DNA of 64,000 bases, from positions 80,356,579 to 80,420,578 of the forward strand of contig OX393556.1 of assembly GCA_947650365.1 (NCBI GenBank), written 5' to 3'. A model generated the notes under the pieces. The model worked only from the letters and a program-made list of their open reading frames with translations. It made no database searches and had not been told where the DNA came from. A program made the translations under genes and the position numbers. This stretch comes from Chamaelirium japonicum (Eukaryota; Streptophyta; Magnoliopsida; Liliales; Melanthiaceae). Shown one piece after another: positions 41,144-53,624 of this stretch (position 1 is its first letter; every line of letters starts with the position of its first letter).

Positions 41144-43268
41144 ACGATCCATTCTAATTCATTCGTACGATCCATTCTAATTCATTTGCACGAATGTATC
41201 CATTCTAGTTCATTCATACGATCCATTCTAGTTCATTCGTACGATCCATTCTAATTCATTCGTACGATCCATTCAAATTCATTCGTATGATCCATTCTAA
41301 TTAATTTGTATGATCCATTCTAATTCATTCGTACGATCCATTCTAATTCATTCATACAATCCATTCTAATTCATTCGCACAAATGTATCCATTCTAATTA
41401 ATTCGTACGATCCATTCTAATTCATTCGTATGATCCATTCTTATTCATTCGCATGATCCAGTCTAATGGATTCGCACGATCCATTCTAATTCATTCGCCC
41501 GAATGTATCCATTCTAATTCATTCGTACGATCTATTCTAATTCATTAATATGATCCATTCTAATTCATTCGCACGATCCATTCTAATTCATTCGTACGAT
41601 CCATTCTAATTCATTCGTACGATCCATTCTAATTCATTCGCACGATCCATTCTAATTCATTTGGACGAATGTATCCATTCTAATTTATTCGTACGATCCA
41701 TTCTAATTCATTCGTACAATACATTCTATTTCATTCGTACGATCCATTCTTACTCATTCGTATGATCCATTCTAATTCATTCGTATGATCCATTCCAATT
41801 CATTCGTACGATCCATTCTAATTCATTCGTACAATCCATTCTATTTCATTCGTACGATCCATTCTTACTCATTCGTATGATCCATTCTAATTCATTCGCA
41901 CGAATGTATCCATTCTAAATCATTCGTACGATCCATTCTAATTCATTCGTACGATCCATTCTAAATCATTAGTACAATCCATTCTATTTCATTCGTACGA
42001 TCAATTCTAATTCATTAGCACGATCCATTCTAATTCATTCGTACGATCCATTCAAATTCATTCGCACGATCCATTCTAATTCATTCGTACAATCCATTCT
42101 ATTTCATTTGTACGATCCATTCTTACTCATTCGTATGATCCATTCTAATTCATTCGCACGAATGTATCCATTCTAATCCATTCGTACGATCCATTCTAAT
42201 CCATTCGTACGTTCCATTCTAATTTATTCGTATGAATGTAACCATTCTAATTCATTCATTTGATCCATTCTAATTCATTCGTACGATCCATTCTAATTCA
42301 TTCGTCCGATCCATTCTAATTTATTCGCACGAATGTATCCATTCTAAACCATTCATACGATCCATTCTAATTTATTCGCACGATCCATTCTAATTCATTC
42401 GTAAGATCCATTCTAATTCATTCGTACAATCCATTCTAATTCATTCGTACGATCCATTCTAATTCATTCGTAAGATCCATTCTAATTCATTCGTACGATC
42501 CATTCTAATTCATTCGTACGTTCCATTCTAATTCATTAGCACGATCCATGCTAATTCATTCGTTCAATCAATTCTAATTCATTAGCACGATCCATTCTAA
42601 TTCATTCGTACGATCCATTGTAATTCATTCGCACGATCCATTTTAATTCATTCATAGGATACATTCTAATTCATTCATACAATCCATTCTAATTCTTTCA
42701 CACGATCCATTCTAATTCATTCGTACGATCCATTCTAATTCATTCGTACAATCCATTCTATTTCATTCGTACGATCCATTCTTACTCATTCGTATGATCC
42801 ATTCTAATTCATTCGTATGATCCATTCTACTTCATTCGTATGATCCATTCTAATTCATTCGTACGATCCATTCTAATTCATTCGTACGATCCATTCTAAT
42901 TCATTCGCATGAATGTATCCATTCTAGTTCATTCGTACGATCCATTCTAATTCATTCGTACGATCCATTCTAATTCATTCGCACGATCCATTCTAATCCA
43001 TTCGTACGATCCATTCTAATATATTCGTACGATTCATGCTAATTCATTCGCACGAACCATTCTAATTCATTCGTATGATCCATTCTTATTCATTCATACG
43101 ATCCATTCTAATTCATTCGCACAATCCATTCTAATTCATTCGTACGATCCATTCTTACTCATTCGTATGATCCATTCTAATTCATTCGCACGAATATATC
43201 CATTCTAATTCATTCATACAATCCATTCTAATTCATTCCGTACGATCCATTCTAATTCATTCGTACGA
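41144..43268 (-). repeat. Satellite block 49 (R), spans the end of copy B
   Basis: Longest R block (about 2.1 kb). The first 1.19 kb matches block 27. From about 42330 the order differs and includes TTAGCACG and CATATGCTAATTC-like variants. A 24-bp unit with CCG (ATTCCGTACG) near 43237 recurs near 44808. Ends at K4. Confidence 0.95.
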
Positions 43269-43649
43269 TCGTACGAATGAATTAGAATGGATCGTATGAA
43301 TGAATTAGAATGGATCGTACGAATGAATTAGAATGGATCATACGAATGAGTAAGAATGGACTGTACGAATGAATTAGAATGGATCGTACGAATGAATTAG
43401 ATTGGATCGTACGAATAAATTAGAATGGATACATTCGTCCGAATGAATTAGAATGGATCATACGAATGAGTAAGAATGGATCGTACGAATTAAATAGAAT
43501 AGATTGTACGAATGAATTAGAATGGATCCTACAAATGAATTAGAATGGATCGGTGAAAGAATTAGAATGGATTGTATGAATGAATTAGAATGGATCGTAT
43601 GAATGAATTAGAATGGATCGTGCGAATGAATTCGAATGGATCGTAAAAA
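43269..43649 (+). repeat. Satellite block 50 (F)
   Basis: Short F block, similar to the right part of block 36. Has a unit that lost two bases (GATCGGTGAAAG) near 43549. Ends at a J1 switch with AAATTC. Confidence 0.94.
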
Positions 43650-44836
43650 TTCATTCTAATTCATTCATACAATCCATTCTAATTCTTTCACACGATCCAT
43701 TCTAATTCATTCGTACGTTCCATTCTAATTCATTAACACAATCCATGCTAATTCATTCGTTCGATCAATTCTAATTCATTAGCACGATCCATTCTAATTC
43801 ATTCGTACGATCCATTCTAATTCATTCGTACGATCCATTCTAATTCATTCGCACGATCCATTCTAATTCATTCATAGGATCCATTCTAATTCATTTATAC
43901 GATCTATTCTAATTCTTTCGCACGAATGTATCCATTCAAATTCATTCGCACGAATGTATCCATTCTAATTCATTCGTACGATCCATTCTAATTCATTCGT
44001 ACGATCCAGTCTAATTCATTTATACGATCTATTCTAATTCATTCATACAATCCATTCTAATTCTTTCACACGATCCATTCTAATTCATTCGTACGATCCA
44101 TTCTAATTCATTCGCACAATCCATTCTATTTCATTCGTACGATCCATTCTTACTCATTGGTACGATCCATTCTATTTCATTCGCACGAATGTATCCATTC
44201 TAAATCATTCGTACGAATCCATTCTAATTCGTTCGTACAATCTATTCTATTTCATTCGTACGATCCATTCTTACTGATTCGTATGATCCATTCTAATTCA
44301 TTCGGACGAATGTATCCATTCTAATTTATTCGAAAGATCCATTCTAATTCATTCGTACGATCCATTCTAATTCATTCGTCCGATCCATTCTAATTCATTC
44401 GTCCGATCCATTCTAATTCATTCGCACGAATGTATCCATTCTAATTCATTCGTACGATCCATTCTAATTCATTCGTACGATCCACTATAATTCATTCGTA
44501 AGATCCATTCTAATTCATTCGTACGATCCATTCTAATTCACTCATACGATCCATTCTAATACATTCATATGATCCATTCTAATTCATTTGCACGAATATA
44601 TCCATTCTAATTCATTCGTACGATCCATTCTAATTCATTCGTACGATCCATTCTAATTCATTTGTATGATCCATTCTAATTCATTCGCACAATCCATTCT
44701 ATTTCATTCGTACGATCCATTCTTACTCATTCGTATGATCCATTCTAATTCATTCGCACGAATGTATCCATTCTAATTCATTCATACAATCCATTCTAAT
44801 TCATTCCGTACGATCCATTCTAATTCATTCGTACGA
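43650..44836 (-). repeat. Satellite block 51 (R)
   Basis: R units related to 45242-46057 (CTAATTCTTTCGCACG near 43912) and to block 3. Ends at K4, with the same ATTCCGTACG unit before it as block 49. Confidence 0.94.
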
Positions 44837-45241
44837 TCGTACGAATGAATTAGAATGGATCGTACGAATGAATTAGAATAGATTGTGCGAATGAATTAGA
44901 ATGGATCGTACGAATGAATTAGAATGGATCGTACGAATGAATTAGAATGGATCATACGAATGAGTAAGAATGGATCGTACGAATGAATTAGAATGGATCG
45001 TACGAATGAATTAGAATGGATCGTACGAATAAATTAGAATGGATACATTCGTCCGAATGAATTAGAATGGATCATACGAATGAGTAAGAATGGATCGTAC
45101 GAATGAAATAGAATAGATTGTACGAATGAATTAGAATGGATCGTGTGAAAGAATTATAATGGATTGTATGAATGAATTAGAATGCATCGTATGAATGAAT
45201 TAGAATGGATCGTGCGAATGAATTCGAATGGATCGTACGAA
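44837..45241 (+). repeat. Satellite block 52 (F)
   Basis: Near-duplicate of block 50 in variant order. Blocks 49-50 and 51-52 look like a local duplication of about 1.6 kb. Ends at J1. Confidence 0.94.
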
Positions 45242-46057
45242 TTCATTCCAATTCATTCATACAATCCATTCTAATTCTTTCACACGATCCATTCTAATTC
45301 ATTCGTATGTTCCATTCTAATTCATTAGCACGATCCATGCTAATTCATTCGTTCGATCAATTCTAATTCATTAGCACGATCCATTCTAATTCATTCGTAC
45401 GATCCATTCTAATTCATTCGCACGATCCATTCTAATTCATTCATAGGATCCATTCTAATTCATTCATACGATCTGTTCTAATTCTTTCGCACGAATGTAT
45501 CCATTCTAATTCATTCGCACGAATGTATCCATTCTAATTCATTCGTACGATCCATTCTAATTCATTCGTACGATCCATTCGAATTCATTCGCACGATCCA
45601 TTCTAATTCATTCATATGATCCATTCTAATTCATTCATACAATCTATTCTAATTCTTTCACACGATCCATTCTAATTCATTCGTACGATCCATTCTAATT
45701 CATTCGTACAATCCATTCTATTTCATTCGTACGATCCATTCTTACTCATTCGTATGATCCATTCTAATTCATTCGTATGATCCATTCTAATTCATTCGTA
45801 CTATCCATTCTAATTCATTCGTACGATCCATTTTAATTCATTCGTACGATCCATTCTAATTCATTCGCACGAATGTATCAATTCTAGTTCATTTGTACGA
45901 TCCATTCTAATTCATTCGTACGATCCATTCTTATTCATTCGCACGATCTATTCTAATTCATTCGTACGATCCATTCTAATTCATTCATACGATCCGTTCT
46001 AATTCATTCGTACGATCCATTCTAATTCATTCGTACAATCTATTCTAATTCATTCGT
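45242..46057 (-). repeat. Satellite block 53 (R)
   Basis: R units matching 57369-58023 in its first two thirds. The right end matches the end of block 3. Ends at the K5 palindrome (46051-46064). Confidence 0.95.
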
Positions 46058-46490
46058 ACGAATGGATACATTCGTGTGAATGAATTAGAATGGATCGTAC
46101 GAATGAGTAAGAATGGATCGTACGAATGAAATAGAATGGATTGCACGAATGAATTAGAATGGATCGTACGAATGAATTAGAATGGATCGTGTGAAAGAAT
46201 TAGAATGGATTGTATGAATGAATTAGAATGGATCGTACGAAGGAATTAGAATGGATCGTACGAATGAATTAGAAAGGATCGTACGAATGAATTAGAATAG
46301 ATCGTACGAATGAATTAGAATGGATCGTACGAATGAATTAGAATGGATCGTGTGAAAGAATTAGAATGGATCGTACGAATGAATTAGAATAGATCGTGCG
46401 AATGAATTAGAATGGATCGTACAAATGAATTACAATGGATCGTGCTAATGAATTAGAATTGATCGAACGAATGAATTAGCATGGATCGTG
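46058..46490 (+). repeat. Satellite block 54 (F)
   Basis: Starts like blocks 4 and 70. Carries GTGCTAATG and GATCGAACG variants near its end, which is an unclassified switch (GGATCGTGCATTCG). Confidence 0.94.
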
Positions 46491-46861
46491 CATTCGTACG
46501 ATTTATTCTAATTCATTCGTACGATCCATTCTAATTCATTCGTAAGATCCATTCTAATTCATTCGTACGATCCATTCTAATTCATTCGTACGATCCATTC
46601 TAATTCATTCGCACGAATGTATCCATTCTAGTTCATTCGTACGATCCATTATAATTCATTCGTACGATCCATTCTAATTCATTCATACGATCTATTCTAA
46701 TTCATTCATACAATCCATTCTAATTCTTTCACACGATCCATTCTAATTCATTCGTACGATCCATTCTAATTCATTCGCACAATCCATTCTATTTCATTCG
46801 TACGATTCATTCTTACTCATTCGTATGATCCATTCTAATTCATTCGCACGAATGTATCCAT
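46491..46861 (-). repeat. Satellite block 55 (R)
   Basis: Right part repeats the end of block 5, including the K6 switch. Confidence 0.95.
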
Positions 46862-47245
46862 AATGGATCATACGAATGAGTAAGAATGGATCGTACGAAT
46901 GAAATGGAATGGATTGTGCGAATGAATTAGAATGGACCGTACGAATGAATTAGAATGGATACATTCGTGCGAATGAATTAGAATGGATCGGACGAATGAA
47001 TTAGAATGGATCATACGAATGAATTAGAATGGATCGTACGAATGAATTAGAATGGATCGTACGAATAAATTAGAATGGATACATTAGTCCGAATGAATTA
47101 GAATGGATCATACGAATAAGTAAGAATGGATCGTACGAATGAAATAGAATAGATTGTACGAATGAATTAGAATGGATCCTACGAATGAATTAGAATAGAT
47201 CGTGTGAAAGAATTAGAATGGATTGTATGAATGAATTAGAATGAA
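46862..47245 (+). repeat. Satellite block 56 (F)
   Basis: Matches block 6 for most of its length but ends at J2 where block 6 ends at J1, so it is a chimera of two modules. Confidence 0.94.
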
Positions 47246-47745
47246 TTCGTACGATCCATTCGAATTCATTCGCACGATCCATTCTAATTCATTCATACCA
47301 TCCATTCTAATTCATTCATACAATCCATTCTAATTCTTTCACACGATCCATTCTAATTCATTCGTAGGATCCATTCTAATTCATTCGTACAATCTATTCT
47401 ATTTCATTCGTACGATCCATTCTTACTCATTCGTATGATCCATTCTAATTCATTCGGACGAATGTATCCATTCTAATTTATTCGTACGATCCATTCTAAT
47501 TCATTCGTACGATCCATTCTAATTCATTCGTCCGATCCATTCTAATTCATTCGCACGAATGTATCTATTCTAATTCATTCGTAGGATCCATTCTAATTCA
47601 TTCGTACGATCCATTCTAATTCATTCGTAAGATCCATTCTAATTCATTCATACAATCCATTCTAATTCATTCGTACGATCCATTCTAATTCATTCGCACG
47701 ATCCATTCTAATACATTCATACGATCCATTCTAATTCATTTGCAC
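47246..47745 (-). repeat. Satellite block 57 (R)
   Basis: R units like the start of block 3. Ends at a unique palindromic switch, CACGTG (47743-47748). Confidence 0.95.
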
Positions 47746-49738
47746 GTGTGAATGAATTACAATGGATCGTACGAATGAATTAGAATGGATACATTTGTGC
47801 GAATGAATTAGAATGGATCATATGAATGAATTAGAATGGATCGTACGAATGAATTAGAATGGATCGTCGAATGAATTAGAATGGATCGTACGAATGAATT
47901 AGAATGGATCATACGAATGAACTAGAATGGATACATTCGTGCGAATGAATTAGAATGGATCGTACGAATGAATTAGAATGGATCGTACGAATGAATTAGA
48001 ATGGATCGTACGAATGAATTAGAATGGATCGTACGAATGAATTAGAATGGATACATTCGTGCGAATGAATTAGAATGGATCGGACGAATGAATTACAATG
48101 GATCGTACGAATGAATTAGAATGGATCGTACGAATGAATTAGAATGGATCGTACGAATAAATTAGAATGGATACATTCGTCCGAATGAATTTGAATGGAT
48201 CATACGAATGGGTAGGAATGGATCGTACGAATGAAATAGAATAGATTGTACGAATGAATTAGAATGGATCGTACGAATGAATTAGAATGGATCGTACGAA
48301 TGAATTAGAATGGATACATTCGTGCGAATGAATTAGAATGGATCGGACGAATGAATTAGAATGGATCGTACGAATGAATTAGAATGGATCGTACGGAATG
48401 AATTAGAATGGATTGTATGAATGAATTAGAATGGATACATTCGTGCGAATGAATTAGAATGGATCATACGAATGAGTAAGAATGGATCGTACGAATGAAA
48501 TAGAATGGATTGTACGAATGAATTAGAATGGATCGTTCAAATGAATTAGAATGGATACATTCGTACGAATGAATTAGAATGGATCATACGAATGAGTACG
48601 AATGGATCGTACAAATGAAATAGAATGGATTGTACGAATGAATTAGAATGGATCGTACGAATTAATTAGAATGGATCGTGTGAAAGAATTAGAATGCATT
48701 GTATAAATGAATTAGAATGGATCGTATGAATGAATTAGAATGGATCGTGCGAATGAATTCGAATGGATCGCATGATCCATTCGAATAGAATGGATCGTAT
48801 GAATGAATTATAATGGATCGGGCGAATGAATTAGAATGGATTGTAGGAATGAATTAGAATGGATCGTATGAATGAATTAGAATGGATCGTATGAATGAAT
48901 TAGAATAGATCGTGCGAATGAATTAGAATGGATCGTACGAATCAATTAGAATGGATCGTACGAATGAATTAGAATGGATCATACGAATGAATTAGAATGG
49001 ATCATACGAATGAGTAAGAATGGATCGTACGAATGAAATAGAATGGATTGTACGAATGAATTAGAATGGATACATTCGTGCGAATGAATTAGAATGGATC
49101 GTACGAATGAATTAGAATGAATCGTACGAATGAATTAGAATGGATCGTACGAATGAATTAGAATGCATCGTACGAAAGAATTAGAATGGATATATTCGTG
49201 CGAATGAATTAGAATGGATCGTACGAATGAATTAGACTGGATCGTATGAATGAATTTGAATGGATACATTTCTGCGAATGAATCTAAATGGATTGTATGA
49301 ATGAATTACAATGGATCGTACGAATGAATTAGAATGGATCGTACGAATGAATTAGAATAGCTCATATGAATGAATTGGAATGAATCGTATGAATGAATTA
49401 GAATGGTTACATTCGTGCGAATGAATTAGAATAGATCGTACGAATGAATTAGAATGGATCGTACGAATAAATTAGAATGGATCGTGGGAATGAATTAGAA
49501 TGGATCGTACGAATGAATTAGAATGGATCCACCGAATGAGTTAGAATGGATCATACGAATGAATTAGAATGGATTGTACGAATGAATTAGAATGGATTGT
49601 GCGAATGAATTAGAATGGATCGTATGAATGAATAAGAATGGATCGTACGAATGAATTAGAATGGATCGTGCGAATGAATTAGCATGAATCGTACGAATGT
49701 ATTAGAATGGATCGTACGAATGAATTAGAATGAATCGT
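47746..49738 (+). repeat. Satellite block 58 (F)
   Basis: First kilobase is mosaic, with a unit missing bases (GATCGTCGAATG) near 47864. From about 48735 it is the partial third copy (GCAT hairpin, GAATAGCTCAT near 49352). Ends at J4. Confidence 0.95.
48757..48786. repeat. Perfect 13-bp hairpin with GCAT loop (third copy)
   Basis: Identical arms and loop to the element at 11682. It sits just inside the left edge of the partial third copy. Confidence 0.95.
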
Positions 49739-50554
49739 ACGATCTATTCTAATTCATTCGTACGATCCATTCTAATTCATTCGCACGATTGTATCCATTC
49801 TAGTTCATTCGTACGATCCATTCTAGTTCATTCGTACGATTCATTCTAATTCATTCGTACGATCCATTCTAATTCATTCGTATGATCAATTCTAATTAAT
49901 TCGTATTATCCATTCTAATTCATTCGTACGATCCATTCTAATTCATTCATACAATCCATTCTAATTCATTCGCACGAATATATCCATTCTATTTAATTCG
50001 TACGATCCATTCTAATTCATTCGTATGATCCATTCTTATTCATTCGCACGATCCAGTCTAATGGATTCGCACGATCCATTCTAATGCATTCGCACGAATG
50101 TATCCATTCTAATTCATTCGTACGATCCATTCTAATTCATTAATATGATCCATTCTAATTCATTCGCACGATCCATTCTAATTCATTCGTACGATCCATT
50201 CTAATTCATTCGTACGATCCATTCTAATTCATTCGTACGATCCATTCTAATTCATTCGTATAATCTATTCTATTTCATTCGTACGATCCATTCTTACTCA
50301 TTCGTATGATCCATTCTAATTCATTCGGACGAATGTATCCATTCTAATTTATTCGTACGATCCATTCTAATTCATTCGTACGATCCATTTTAATTCATTC
50401 GTACGATCCATTCTAATTCAATCGCCCGATCCATTCTAATTCATTCGCACGAATGTATCCATTCTAATTCATTCGTACGGTCCATTCTAATTCATTAGCA
50501 CAATCCATTCTATTTCATTCGTACGATCCATTCTTACTCATTCGTATGATCCAT
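49739..50554 (-). repeat. Satellite block 59 (R)
   Basis: Third-copy counterpart of blocks 13 and 33. AGTCTAATGGATTCG near 50054. Ends at K1. Confidence 0.95.
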
Positions 50555-50880
50555 TATGGATACATTCGTGCGAATGAATTAGAATGGATCATACGAATGA
50601 GTAAGAATGGATCATACGAATGAAATAGAATGGATTGTGCGAATGAATTAGAATGGATCGTACGAATGAATTAGAATGGATCGTGTGAAAGAATTAGAAT
50701 GGATTGTATGCATGAATTAGAATAGATCGTATGAAAGAATTAGAATGGATCGTACGAATGAACTAGAATGGATACATTCGTGCGAATGAATTAGAAGGGA
50801 TCGTACGAATGAATTAGAATGGATCGTACGAATGAATTAGAATGGATCTTACAATTGAATTAGAATGGATCGTACGAATG
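50555..50880 (+). repeat. Satellite block 60 (F)
   Basis: Third-copy counterpart of blocks 14 and 34, 326 bp, one unit (23 bp) shorter than block 14. Ends at J5. Confidence 0.95.
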
Positions 50881-51494
50881 CACGATCCATGCTAATTCAT
50901 TCGTTCGATCAATTCTAATTCATTAGCACGATCCATTCTAATTCATTCGTACGATCCATTCTAATTCATTCGCACGATCCATTATAATTCATTCGTACGA
51001 TCCATTCTAATTCTTTCACAAGATCCATTCTAATTCATTCGTACGACCCATTCTAATTCATTCGTACGATCTATTCTAATTCATTCGTACGATCCATTCT
51101 AATTTCATTCGTACGATCCATTCTAATTCATTCGCTCGAATGTATCCATTCTAATCCATTCGTACGATCCATTCTAATCCATTCGTATGATCCATTCTAA
51201 TTCATTCGCATGAATGTAACCATTCTAATTCATTCATTTGATCCATTCTAATTCATTCGTACGATCCATTCTAATTCATTCGTTCGATCCATTCTAATTC
51301 ATTCGCACGAATGTATCCATTCTAATCCATTCGTAAGATCCATTCTAATTCATTCGTACGATCCATTCTAATTCATTCGTACGATCCATTCTAATTCATT
51401 AATATGATCTATTGTAATTCATTCGTACGATCCATTCTAATTCATATGCACAAAGGTATCCATTCTAATTCATTCGTACGATCCATTCTAATTC
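50881..51494 (-). repeat. Satellite block 61 (R)
   Basis: Third-copy counterpart of blocks 15 and 35, one unit longer. R marker near 51445. Ends at K2. Confidence 0.95.
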
Positions 51495-52297
51495 AGGATC
51501 GTACGAATGAATTAGAATGGATACATTCGTGCGAATGAATTAGAATTGATCGTACGAATGAATTAGAATGGATCGTGCGAATGAATTAGAATGGATCGTA
51601 CGAATGAATTAGAATGGATCGTACGAATGAACTAGAATGGATACATTCGTGCGAATGAATTAGAATGGATTGTACGAATGAATTAGAATGGATCGTACGA
51701 ATGAATTAGAATAGATCTTACGAATGAATTAGAATGGATCGTACGAATGAATTAGAATGGATCGTACGAATGAATTAAAATGGATACATTCGTGCGAATG
51801 AATTAGAATGGATCGGATGAATGAATTAGAATGGATCATACGAATGAATTAGAATGGATCAAATGAATGAATTAGAATAGTTACATTCATGGGAATGAAT
51901 TAGAATGGATCGTACGAATGGATTAGAATGGATACATTCGAGCGAATGAATTAGAATGGATCGTACGGATAAAATTAGAATGGATCATACGAATGAATTA
52001 GAATAGATCGTACGAATGAATTAGAATGGATCGTACGAATGAATTAGAATGGATCGTACGAATAAATTAGAATGGATACATTCGTCCGAATGAATTAGAA
52101 TGAATCATACGAATGAGTAAGAATGGATCGTACGAATGAAATAGAACAGATTGTACGAATGAATTAGAATGGATCCTACGAATGAATTAGAATGGATCGT
52201 GTGAAAGAATTAGAATGGATTGTATGAATGAATTAGAATGGATCGTATGAATGAATTAGAATGGATCGTGCGAATGAATTTGAATGGATCGTACGAA
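51495..52297 (+). repeat. Satellite block 62 (F)
   Basis: Third-copy counterpart of blocks 16, 36 and 38. The CAAATGAATG pair near 51861 is followed by ATGGGAATG instead of ATGCGAATG. Ends at J1. Confidence 0.95.
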
Positions 52298-52702
52298 TTC
52301 ATTCTAATTCATTCATACAATCCATTCTAATTCTTTCACACGATCCATTCTAATTCATTCGTACGTTCCATTCTAATTCATTAGCACGATCCATGCTAAT
52401 TCATTCGTTCGATCAATTCTAATTCATTAGCACGATCCATTCTAATTCATTCGTACGATCCATTCTAATTCCTTCGTACGATCCATTCTAATTCATTCGT
52501 ACGATCTATTCTAATTCATTCGTCCGATCCATTCTAATTCATTCGTACGATCCATTCTAATTCCTTCGTATGATCCATTCTAATTCATTCGTATGATCCA
52601 TTCTAATTCATTCGTGCAATCCATTCTATTTCATTCGTACGATCCATTCTTACTCATACGTACGATCCATTCTAATTCATTCACATGAATGTATCCATTC
52701 GT
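52298..52702 (-). repeat. Satellite block 63 (R)
   Basis: Follows the third copy to about 52465, then switches to sequence like 22190-22304. Ends at the K5 palindrome (52696-52709). Confidence 0.94.
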
Positions 52703-53059
52703 ACGAATGAATTAGAATAGATTGTACGAATGAATTAGAATGGATCGTACGAATGAATTAGAATGGATCGTACGAAGGAATTAGAATGGATCGTACGAAT
52801 GAATTAGAATGGATATATTCGTGCAAATGAATTAGAATGGATCATATGAATGTATAAGAATGGATCGTATGAGTGAATTAGAATGGATCGTACGAATGAA
52901 TTAGAATGGATTGTATGAATGAATTAGAATGGATCGTACGAATGAATTAGAATGGATCATACGAATTAATTAGAATGGATCATACGAATTAATTAGAATG
53001 GATCGTACGAATGAATTAGAATGGATCGTACGAATGAATTAGAATGGATACATTTGTGT
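52703..53059 (+). repeat. Satellite block 64 (F)
   Basis: Matches the first third of blocks 26 and 48. Ends at a one-off switch (TTTGTGTCGCATG) that joins a 28-bp F unit to an R unit, a likely recent breakpoint. Confidence 0.94.
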
Positions 53060-53457
53060 CGCATGAATGTAACCATTCTAATTCATTCATTTGATCCGTT
53101 CTAATTCATTCGTACGATCCATTCTAATTCATTCGTCCGATCCATTCTAATTCATTCGCACGAATGTATCCATTATAATTCATTCGTACGATCCATTCTA
53201 ATTCATTCGTACGATCCATTCTAATTCATTCGTAAGATCCATTCTAGTTCATTCGTACGATCCATTCTAATTCATTCGTACGATCCATTCTAATTCATTC
53301 GCACAAATGTATCCATTCTAGTTCATTCGTACGATCCATTCTAATTCATTCGTACGATGCATTCTAATTCATTCGCACGATCTATTCTAATTCACTCGTA
53401 CGATCAATTCTAATTCATTCGCACGAATGTATCCATTCTAATTCATTCGTACGATCC
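53060..53457 (-). repeat. Satellite block 65 (R)
   Basis: Matches the right part of blocks 9 and 29. Ends at K3. Confidence 0.95.
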
Positions 53458-53620
53458 TGAATTAGAATGGATCGTACGAATGAATTAGAATGGATACCTT
53501 TGTGCATATGAATTAGAATGGATCGTACAAATGAATTAGAATGGATCATATTAATGAATTAGAATGGATCGTACTAATGAATTAGAATGGATACATTCGT
53601 GTGAATGAATTAGAATGGAT
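53060..53620. repeat. Partial copy of the block 9/10 boundary
   Basis: The run GAATGTAACCATTC, ATTTGATCC, GTCCGATCC, then a K3 switch and an F marker unit ACCTTTGTGCATATG repeats 8573-9120 (copy A) and 25860-26410 (copy B). Confidence 0.75.
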
Positions 53621-53624
53621 CGTG
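53458..53624 (+). repeat. Satellite block 66 (F)
   Basis: Seven or so units with F marker near 53495, like the start of block 10, ended by J3 GTGCAC. Confidence 0.95.

Larger units (their letters stand above)
24729..42330. repeat. Higher-order repeat, copy B (about 17.6 kb)
   Basis: Tandem partner of copy A, starting where the A sequence from 7461 restarts (ATTCGTGCGAATG followed by the GAGTAAG/GAAATAG marker pair). Offset to A runs from 17.27 kb at the left, about 17.1 kb in the middle, 18.3 kb after a B-only 1435-bp duplication, to 17.64 kb at the right. Homology to A stops near 42330, where R units continue with a different order of variants. Point differences from A are scattered throughout, so the copies are not identical. 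Confidence 0.92.
48735..52465. repeat. Partial third copy of the higher-order repeat
   Basis: Matches about 11.66-15.4 kb of copy A and 28.8-32.6 kb of copy B: GCAT hairpin, GAATAGCTCAT marker, J4 switch at 49738, K1 switch at 50554, J5 at 50880, K2 at 51494 and J1 at 52297 follow in the same order. Block lengths (816, 326, 614, 803) are close to those of A (815, 349, 591, 780). It carries a single version of the 1435-bp segment that is doubled in B. The edges are approximate. Confidence 0.85.

Noticed and set aside
7461..42330. Copies A and B as one assembly duplication
   Set aside because: They differ by many point changes and by several indels, including 276-bp, 645-bp and 1435-bp ones, so they are distinct sequences. 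Misassembly of order cannot be excluded without reads.
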